DNA from: Nocardia miyunensis NBRC 108239
Lineage (GTDB): Bacteria > Actinomycetota > Actinomycetes > Mycobacteriales > Mycobacteriaceae
Reading direction: 5' to 3'
Assembly: GCF_001613065.1 (NCBI RefSeq)
Contig: NZ_BDBQ01000028.1
Location: 1 to 64,000 of the forward strand
DNA: 64,000 nt
The notes beneath the pieces were generated by a model. It saw only the letters and a program-made list of their open reading frames with translations. It was not told where the DNA came from and ran no database searches. The stretch's first letter is position 1. Each line of letters begins with the position of its first letter. Shown here in pieces: positions 55,273 through 64,000 of this stretch. A program made the translations under genes and the position numbers.

Positions 55273-55692
55273 TCAGGGGAGCATGCCGTAGGCGCGGGTG
55301 GGGGTGATTCGGGCGATGACGCGGCGGTCGGCGATCATGGCTCGGCGGTAGTCGTCCCAGTCGGGGTGTTCGCCGGACAGGGCGCGGTAGTAGTCGATGA
55401 GTTCGTGGACGGTCGGGTCGTCGGGGGTCGCGGCGATGGGAGTGAGTTCGACGTCGCCCTCGATGACCGAGTAGGCCCAGAAGTCCTCGCGGGTGATGTG
55501 CAGGGCGGCCCAGGGCTCGCGGCGCAGGTTGATGTATTTGGCCCGGTCCGCGGTGATCGAGATGCGGATCAGGCCGTCGTCGGCGACCCAATGCGTGACG
55601 TTGGACAGCTGCGGGCGGCCGTTGCGTCGGATCGTCGTGAGCACCGAGCGGGTGTGCGCGCGGGCGAAATCCAGGGCGGTGGCGAGTTCCAT
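55273..55692 (-). CDS. PPOX-class F420-dependent enzyme
   Basis: A 139-aa split-barrel protein with FARAHTRSVLTTIRRNGRPQ and RAKYINLRREPWAALHIT. It belongs to the F420/FMN-binding PPOX family that reduces small molecules. Start ATG 55692 follows GGAG. It lies next to a DUF574 methyltransferase on the same strand; a shared transcript is possible. Confidence 0.88.
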   Translation of the reverse strand: MELATALDFARAHTRSVLTTIRRNGRPQLSNVTHWVADDGLIRISITADRAKYINLRREPWAALHITREDFWAYSVIEGDVELTPIAATPDDPTVHELIDYYRALSGEHPDWDDYRRAMIADRRVIARITPTRAYGMLP

Positions 55693-55796
55693 ACGGTCTC
55701 CAACCCGTGTGGCGGGGGCGCTGTTCCCACCGGGCGGTCGGCGCCTTGGCGGTGGGAGCGGATACCGCTGGTCGGATATCCGGCCCCGCCCGCGAA

Positions 55797-59428
<3,632 letters not shown>

Positions 59429-59445
59429 CCCTTCGCATTTCGGCG

Positions 59446-60096
59446 TCAGCCCAGGACGGTGGCGACGATGCCGGATAGATAACCCAGCCGGGCGATCTCG
59501 GAAGGGCGGAAGTCGGGTCCGCCGGGACGCCCGAGCATCAGCACCTTGCCGGTGTTGCCGAGTGGTGCGGCGGCCAGCTTGGTGTCCATATCCTTCCAGA
59601 TCTGCGGCACCCAGTCGGCCTCGCCGTCGAGGGCGACCGGCTTCTCCAGGGGCATCCAGGGAGCCGATGCCGCCTGGGTCTCGGGTGCGCTCTGGCTGCC
59701 GACCAGCCGATACGCACCCTGCGGACCCATATCCAGGACCGTGCTCCAGCCGACGCGCAGCACCCGCGGCACCCCGTCGACGAGCACCTGTAATCGGTCG
59801 TCGCGCGCTCCGGCGACCTGGTCGATCAACTCGAGTTCGCGATGCGTGTCCAGCACCCCCGAATACGGGCGCAGGGAATCGACGCGAACGTCCTCGAGCG
59901 ATTCGGCCGCGGTGATCAGCGTGTCGGGTAGCGCGCCGGGGGTGACCTCGACGACGATGTCGTCGACGGCGTAACCGGCCCCGCGGTCGACTACGTCGAG
60001 CGAGAGAATGTCCGCGCCTACCGAGCCCAAGGCGACAGCGAGAGATCCGAGACTTCCTGGGCGATCCGGAAGTTGCACGCGGAGCAGAAATGACAC
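59446..60096 (-). CDS. ACT-domain regulatory protein
   Basis: A 216-aa protein. The N-terminal ACT domain begins FLLRVQLPDRPGSLGSLAVA and ends near residue 70. The rest has a beta-rich domain with GVPRVLRVGWSTVLDMGPQG and LGNTGKVLMLGRPGGPDF. It equals Rv3013 (recalled), of unknown role. ACT domains bind amino acids. Start ATG 60096. Confidence 0.87.
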   Translation of the reverse strand: MSFLLRVQLPDRPGSLGSLAVALGSVGADILSLDVVDRGAGYAVDDIVVEVTPGALPDTLITAAESLEDVRVDSLRPYSGVLDTHRELELIDQVAGARDDRLQVLVDGVPRVLRVGWSTVLDMGPQGAYRLVGSQSAPETQAASAPWMPLEKPVALDGEADWVPQIWKDMDTKLAAAPLGNTGKVLMLGRPGGPDFRPSEIARLGYLSGIVATVLG

Positions 60097-60473
60097 GTGC
60101 TTTCCTTCCTTCCTGTGCGACCGAAACTTTCGGACGGATACCCGGGCCTGGTCATGTTTACACCCGTGATGGCAGGTAATCGACTCGAATTATCCGTGGT
60201 GGGGGATTCCACTCGCATTGTGAGCCGAATCGACCGGTTCGTGCCACCTGAAGCAGGGCGGACGTTGAGCGGTCAACCAAATGTCCGCTAGGGGCCAGGT
60301 TTGAAAGCGTTCCGGCCCGATACCGCGGAGCGACGGAGCGCGGCGGAGGCCGGGATATCGGCTCCTGTGCGCGGGGCGTGCGGGCCGACTCGCTAGGCTA
60401 TCGGTGTCAACCGGCGCGATCGTTTCGATGCCGGACCTGTTCAACGCTCGAACCTGCCGAAAGGGGTCCCGCG
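60097..60473. other. Intergenic region before gatC
   Basis: A 377-bp gap between divergent genes that must hold the gatC promoter. GCGGAC/GTCCGC (near 60253-60285) forms a loose inverted repeat. The stretch near 60320-60350 (GCGGAGCGACGGAGCGCGGC) is purine-rich. A 64-codon open frame at 60097 lacks a ribosome site. Confidence 0.3.
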
Positions 60474-60770
60474 GTGCCCGCCATCTCCCGCGACGAGGTT
60501 GCACACCTCGCCCGGTTGTCCCGGCTCGCTCTGACCGACGAAGAGCTCGACCTGTATGCGGGCCAGTTGGATTCGATCCTGAGCCACGTGCAGGTGATCT
60601 CGCAGGTCGCCGCCGATGTTCCCGCCACCGCGGCGCCGAATCCGACCACGAATGTGACTCGTGCGGACGTTCCGGTGGACTGCCTGACTCCCGACGAGGC
60701 GCTCTCGGGCGCTCCGGCGATCGACGAGCAGCGGTTCCAGGTTCCGCAGATTCTGGGGGAGGGCGAATGA
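60474..60770 (+). CDS. gatC: Asp/Glu-tRNA amidotransferase subunit C
   Basis: A 98-aa subunit of GatCAB, which converts Glu-tRNA(Gln) and Asp-tRNA(Asn) to the amide forms. It has [21 protein letters not shown] and the conserved C-terminal [12 protein letters not shown] 60474 follows AAAGGGG. Its stop overlaps gatA's ATG. gatB is outside the window. Confidence 0.95.
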   Translation: MPAISRDEVAHLARLSRLALTDEELDLYAGQLDSILSHVQVISQVAADVPATAAPNPTTNVTRADVPVDCLTPDEALSGAPAIDEQRFQVPQILGEGE

Positions 60771-62242
60771 GCCAGGCCGATCTGACCCGGCTGTCCGCGG
60801 CCGAGCTGGCGGAGAAGATCCACGCCCGCGAGGTGTCCTCGGTGCAGGTCACCGAGGCGCATCTGCAGCGCATCGCCGAGGTGGACGGGGAGTTCAACGC
60901 CTTCCTGCACGTCGCGGGTGAGCAGGCGCTGCTGACCGCGGCCGAGGTGGATCGCGCGATCGCCGGTGGCGAGGTGGCCTCGGCGCTGGCCGGTGTACCG
61001 CTCGCGCTGAAGGACGTGTTCACCACCACCGATATGCCCACCACCTGCGGGTCGAAGATCCTCGAGGGCTGGGTGTCCCCGTACGACGCGACGGTGACGA
61101 GCAAGCTGCGCGCGGCGGGCATCCCGATCGTCGGCAAGACCAATATGGACGAATTCGCCATGGGTTCGTCGACGGAGAACTCCGCCTACGGCCCGACCCG
61201 CAACCCGTGGGACACCGAGCGGATTCCGGGCGGTTCGGGCGGTGGTTCGGCGGCCGCGCTCGCCTCGTACCAGGCCCCGCTGGCCATCGGCACCGACACC
61301 GGCGGATCGATTCGCCAGCCCGCCGCGGTGACCGCGACCGTGGGCACGAAGCCGACCTACGGCACGGTGTCGCGATACGGCCTGGTCGCATGTGCGTCGT
61401 CGCTGGACCAGGGGGGTCCGTGCGGTCGCACGGTCCTGGACACCGCGCTGCTGCACGAGGTCATCGCCGGATACGACCCGCGGGATTCGACATCGCGCAA
61501 CGTCGCGGTGCCCGATGTGGTGACCGCGGCTCGCGAAGGGGCGCGGGGGGATCTGCGCGGTGTGAAGGTCGGTGTGGTCAAGGAGCTGCACTCGGACAGC
61601 TATCAGCCCGGGGTGCTGTCCTCTTTCGACGCCGCCGTCGCCACGCTGAAGGATCTCGGTGCGGACGTGCTGGAGGTGTCGTGCCCGAACTTCGAGCACG
61701 CGCTGCCCGCCTACTACCTGATCCTGCCCAGTGAGGTGTCCTCGAACCTGGCGCGTTTCGACGCGATGCGGTACGGACTGCGCGTCGGCGACGACGGTCA
61801 GCACAGCGCGGAACAGGTCATGGCCGCGACCCGCGAGGCCGGATTCGGCCCGGAGGTCAAGCGCCGCATCATGATCGGCACCTACGCGCTGTCGGCCGGA
61901 TATTACGACGCGTTCTACGGCAAGGCCCTCAAGGTGCGCACCCTGATCGCTCAGGACTTCGACCGCGCCTACGAGCAGGTCGACGTCCTGGTCTCGCCGA
62001 CCAGCCCGTTCACCCCCTGGAAGCTGGGGGAGAAGGTCAACGATCCGCTGGCCATGTACCTGTCCGACCTGTGCACCCTGCCGACCAACCTGGCCGGGCA
62101 CTGTGCCATGTCGGTCCCCTCGGGCTTGAGTCCGGACGACAACCTCCCGGTCGGCCTGCAGATCATGGCCCCGGCCCTCGCCGACGATCGCCTGTACCGC
62201 GTGGCTGCGGCCTACGAGGCAGCGCGCGGCCCGATCGCCTGA
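60767..62242 (+). CDS. gatA: Asp/Glu-tRNA amidotransferase subunit A
   Basis: A 491-aa amidase that releases ammonia from glutamine for GatCAB. The Ser-cisSer-Lys triad is in VPLALKDVF (Lys), [14 protein letters not shown] and [13 protein letters not shown] (Ser). The C-terminal half has the family segments [19 protein letters not shown] and [20 protein letters not shown] 60767 overlaps the gatC stop. Identification is secure. Confidence 0.97.
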   Translation: MSQADLTRLSAAELAEKIHAREVSSVQVTEAHLQRIAEVDGEFNAFLHVAGEQALLTAAEVDRAIAGGEVASALAGVPLALKDVFTTTDMPTTCGSKILEGWVSPYDATVTSKLRAAGIPIVGKTNMDEFAMGSSTENSAYGPTRNPWDTERIPGGSGGGSAAALASYQAPLAIGTDTGGSIRQPAAVTATVGTKPTYGTVSRYGLVACASSLDQGGPCGRTVLDTALLHEVIAGYDPRDSTSRNVAVPDVVTAAREGARGDLRGVKVGVVKELHSDSYQPGVLSSFDAAVATLKDLGADVLEVSCPNFEHALPAYYLILPSEVSSNLARFDAMRYGLRVGDDGQHSAEQVMAATREAGFGPEVKRRIMIGTYALSAGYYDAFYGKALKVRTLIAQDFDRAYEQVDVLVSPTSPFTPWKLGEKVNDPLAMYLSDLCTLPTNLAGHCAMSVPSGLSPDDNLPVGLQIMAPALADDRLYRVAAAYEAARGPIA

Positions 62243-62454
62243 TCCCGCAAGGGGTTTCGGCGAGCTGGTGCGTGGTCCGATTGCGCTGTCCCGCAAGGGA
62301 TTTCGTTCTCGCTGCTCGCGAGCGGCGGTAAAGTCGGTGGTTGGCGCCTGAGGCCGGATTCGGCCTCAGGCGGCTCGTCGTCGTCGAGCGGCCGCATCGC
62401 ACAGAGTCGCTCGGCGATCGACAAGCTCGCGCGCCCGGACACGACCGGCGGCAC
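62212..62454 (-). CDS. Hypothetical 80-aa ORF, possibly frameshifted
   Basis: GTG 62454 follows GGGAGGAACC on the minus strand, and the frame ends at 62212, overlapping the gatA 3' end by 31 bp. Its first part [20 protein letters not shown] looks protein-like. A second minus-strand frame upstream, at about 62460-62680, reads HVNNALSRAITEQLCPPWRL and joins it by a frameshift. The two may be remains of one gene downstream of the XRE regulator. No family is recognised. Confidence 0.3.
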   Translation of the reverse strand: MPPVVSGRASLSIAERLCAMRPLDDDEPPEAESGLRRQPPTLPPLASSENEIPCGTAQSDHAPARRNPLRDQAIGPRAAS

Positions 62455-62700
62455 ATGCTGGTTCCTCCCTTCGGCGACACATCGATCGGCAGTGCACGGA
62501 CGGCTGCTTGCGCGTATTGCTGACGTGGCAGTGCGCGGATGTCGAGGTCATCGAGTCGCCAGGGCGGACAGAGCTGTTCGGTGATCGCCCGCGACAGCGC
62601 GTTGTTCACGTGTGCGACCTCGGCATGCGTGATGATCTGTGCGGCAACGTAAATCGGCGTGTCCGATACTCCCTGCCGGGGGATTGTCCGGCCATGTCTC
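62243..62700. other. Gap holding a hairpin and broken minus-strand frames
   Basis: The region after gatA holds the hairpin at 62346-62371 and the weak minus-strand frames described above. No intact gene is convincing. Confidence 0.35.
62346..62371. terminator. Hairpin downstream of gatA
   Basis: A perfect 11-bp stem GCCTGAGGCCG/CGGCCTCAGGC with a 4-nt loop lies 104 bp after gatA. It may end the gatCA transcript or the opposing one. Confidence 0.55.
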
Positions 62701-63024
62701 TCATTTTGTGGTGTTGCCGCTCGGGTTTTCGTCGGACCTCGGCGAATGGTTCGATGACGGGGTTGTGCTGCCGTTGGGCGCATCGCTGCCAGAAGTGCCG
62801 GCGGTCGGCAGACCGGCGGTGGATACGCCGAGTACAGCGGCCAGGGCCTCGATCAGCGCCTGGGAAGGGTGGCGACGGTGGCCCGTGTAGAGCATGGACA
62901 GGTATCCGGCCGAGACCGGATATCCCGCCCGCGTCATCATCCGCTGCAATCCACGCGGCCCCAGGCGCACGCCGTTGGCGCTTTCCCACCGTGCGATCGC
63001 CGCACCGAACCATTCGGTGAACAC
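62701..63024 (-). CDS. Small XRE-type (EspR-like) DNA-binding protein
   Basis: A 107-aa protein. An HTH of the Lsr2/EspR-like XRE type covers about residues 15-70 with RAGYPVSAGYLSMLYTGHRR and LIEALAAVLGVS. It has a Ser/Thr/Asn-rich tail and no sensor domain. EspR-type proteins are dimeric nucleoid regulators of mycobacteria. Start ATG 63024. It is divergent from the TetR gene. Confidence 0.7.
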   Translation of the reverse strand: MFTEWFGAAIARWESANGVRLGPRGLQRMMTRAGYPVSAGYLSMLYTGHRRHPSQALIEALAAVLGVSTAGLPTAGTSGSDAPNGSTTPSSNHSPRSDENPSGNTTK

Positions 63025-63059
63025 TCTCGGACACCCCCTGCGCGGCTGAGTATCAGCCT

Positions 63060-63083
63060 ATCTGACATGTGTACCTGTCAGAT
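63060..63083. promoter_or_regulatory. ATCTGACA/TGTCAGAT palindrome between XRE and TetR genes
   Basis: ATCTGACA (63060-63067) and TGTCAGAT (63076-63083) enclose 8 bases. The core TGACA-N8-TGTCA recurs at 63846 before the SDR gene. It is a probable operator of the adjacent TetR. Confidence 0.7.
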
Positions 63084-63139
63084 TATGGCATGGCAGAGTG
63101 TTGCACGGAGAAAGTCGACCGGAAAGAAGGATTTTATCG

Positions 63140-63787
63140 ATGGCAGGCGGATCCGGCCGTGGTACCGGCCGACGCTATTCCGGCATGTCCGCCGACGAGC
63201 GCACCCGCGTCCGTCGTGCCGCGATCCTCGATGCCGCGCTGGAACTGTTCGGCACCAATGGTTTTGCGGCAACCTCGGTCAAACAGATCTGTGTCGCGGC
63301 GGGGTTGACCGAACGCTATTTCTACGAGTCGTTCCGTGATCGCCAGGCTGCCCTCGCCGGGCTGTACGGCGCGTTGGTCACCGAGTTGCGCGGGGTGACC
63401 GAGACCGCGATCACCACGGCGGGCGGCGATATCGCGGTGGCCGCACGCGGGGGGCTGGGTGCGTTCATCGGTTATCTGACCGAGGATCCGCGCCGCGCGC
63501 GCATCGTGCTCATCGAGGTCGTCGGCGTCTCACCCGAGATCGAGGAACTGCGCCACGGAGTGTTGCGCGCATTCGCCGATCTGATCGTCGCGGTGTGGGC
63601 GGAGCAGCCGGGTGTCGACCTCTCCGACGAGCGGCCCCAGCTGACCGCGGTCGCCCTGGCGGGCGGGGTGAACAATCTGCTGGTCGACTGGATGATGACC
63701 GGCATGCGGCAGTCGCCACAGATGCTGACCCAGGTGTGCGCGACGTTGTTTCTCGCTGCCCTGGCGGGTCTGAACGACACGGCCTAG
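63140..63787 (+). CDS. TetR-family transcriptional regulator
   Basis: A 215-aa regulator. The HTH is AAILDAALELFGTNGFAATS plus LTERYFYESFRDRQ. The C-terminal domain is of the TetR_C group with an acidic ligand pocket. ATG 63140 follows AAGAAGG. It stands between two copies of a TGACA-N8-TGTCA palindrome, so it likely represses itself and the SDR gene at 63891. Ligand unknown. Confidence 0.9.
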   Translation: MAGGSGRGTGRRYSGMSADERTRVRRAAILDAALELFGTNGFAATSVKQICVAAGLTERYFYESFRDRQAALAGLYGALVTELRGVTETAITTAGGDIAVAARGGLGAFIGYLTEDPRRARIVLIEVVGVSPEIEELRHGVLRAFADLIVAVWAEQPGVDLSDERPQLTAVALAGGVNNLLVDWMMTGMRQSPQMLTQVCATLFLAALAGLNDTA

Positions 63788-63845
63788 CCGGCCGGTCCTC
63801 GTCCACGGTCTCGCTCACTGCTGTGTAATACTGGCGGCCGAGTTT

Positions 63846-63863
63846 TGACATGAAAGCATGTCA
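63846..63863. promoter_or_regulatory. TGACATG/CATGTCA palindrome before the SDR gene
   Basis: TGACATG (63846-63852), AAAG, CATGTCA (63857-63863) lies 28 bp before ATG 63891. It shares the TGACA-N8-TGTCA core with the palindrome at 63060. Confidence 0.7.
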
Positions 63864-63890
63864 GATTTATTCGTGGTGTGAGGAGGTCCG

Positions 63891-64000
63891 ATGGGTTCGG
63901 CGAAGGAAGCGCCACGCCGCGTGATCGCGGTGACCGGTGCGGCCCGGGGGATCGGCCTGGCGATCGCCGAGCGCCTGAGCGCGACGGGAAACCGCATCGC
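63891..64000 (+). CDS. Short-chain dehydrogenase/reductase, 5' part
   Basis: Only the first 36 codons are inside the window. ATG 63891 follows a perfect AGGAGG. The product begins with a short polar stretch and the SDR cofactor loop VIAVTGAARGIGLAIAERL. It is an NAD(P)-dependent oxidoreductase of the classical SDR type. The upstream palindrome places it under the TetR next to it. The rest of the gene is outside. Confidence 0.9.
   Translation, partial: MGSAKEAPRRVIAVTGAARGIGLAIAERLSATGNRI

Noticed and set aside
60097..60291. 64-codon frame upstream of gatC
   Set aside because: No ribosome site; more likely regulatory DNA.

Overview
The window is high-GC actinobacterial DNA, most probably Nocardia or a close mycolic-acid relative. 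The evidence is gene content and order, not a database search. The housekeeping genes follow, from memory, the Mycobacterium tuberculosis block Rv3043c to Rv3011c, read in reverse: ctaD, serB, an ABC ATPase, a NUDIX protein, an enoyl-CoA hydratase, two methyltransferases, a PQQ-like lipoprotein, an acyltransferase, etfBA, the methylglucose-lipopolysaccharide-type genes, an OlsB/PlsC-like pair, a cysteine desulfurase, mnmA, a MetE-like protein, ligA, an ACT protein and gatCA. Starts are often GTG, and several gene pairs overlap by ATGA or GTGA.

Layout. 1-11116 is the conserved ctaD-to-acyltransferase block. 11172-25387 is accessory: a DUF1697 protein, a secreted M4 metalloprotease, a coiled-coil protein encoded by 21-bp tandem repeats, an SRPBCC-epimerase fusion, a B12-type MerR regulator divergent from a lipocalin and a DNA photolyase, a deazaflavin-dependent nitroreductase, an NDH-2/LysR pair and a complete four-gene conservon (histidine-kinase-like ATPase, roadblock, DUF742, GTPase). 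25661-27331 is a complete IS30-family element with about 50-bp inverted repeats. 27350-33056 holds etfA-etfB and, divergently, a methyltransferase, a GH57 enzyme and a GT4 glycosyltransferase. This block is inverted relative to M. tuberculosis, and the IS lies at one edge. 33145-46352 is again mainly accessory: two tandem zinc-ribbon AIM24 proteins, MarR with a membrane protein, an OlsB/PlsC-like pair, a flavin monooxygenase with an unusual TetR carrying a second C-terminal HTH, AraC with an Old Yellow Enzyme, YjbQ, and an aldo/keto reductase with an MmyB-type regulator. 46478-47068 is a frameshifted surface-protein-like gene. 47437-62242 returns to conserved genes with small insertions (AAA ATPase, ArsR-SRPBCC fusion, nucleotidyltransferase, F420-type oxidoreductase, DUF574 methyltransferase). 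The right end has a small XRE regulator divergent from a TetR that precedes a truncated SDR gene.

The most distinctive systems are four. The first is the putative light-controlled repair cluster at 16514-19554: a CarH/LitR-like regulator with 11-bp direct repeats over the lipocalin-photolyase promoter. The second is the IS30-flanked inversion of the etf and polysaccharide block. The third is the TetR-HTH fusion with two identical palindromes. The fourth is the last TetR, whose TGACA-N8-TGTCA site recurs in front of the next gene. No tRNA, rRNA, CRISPR array or prophage was seen.
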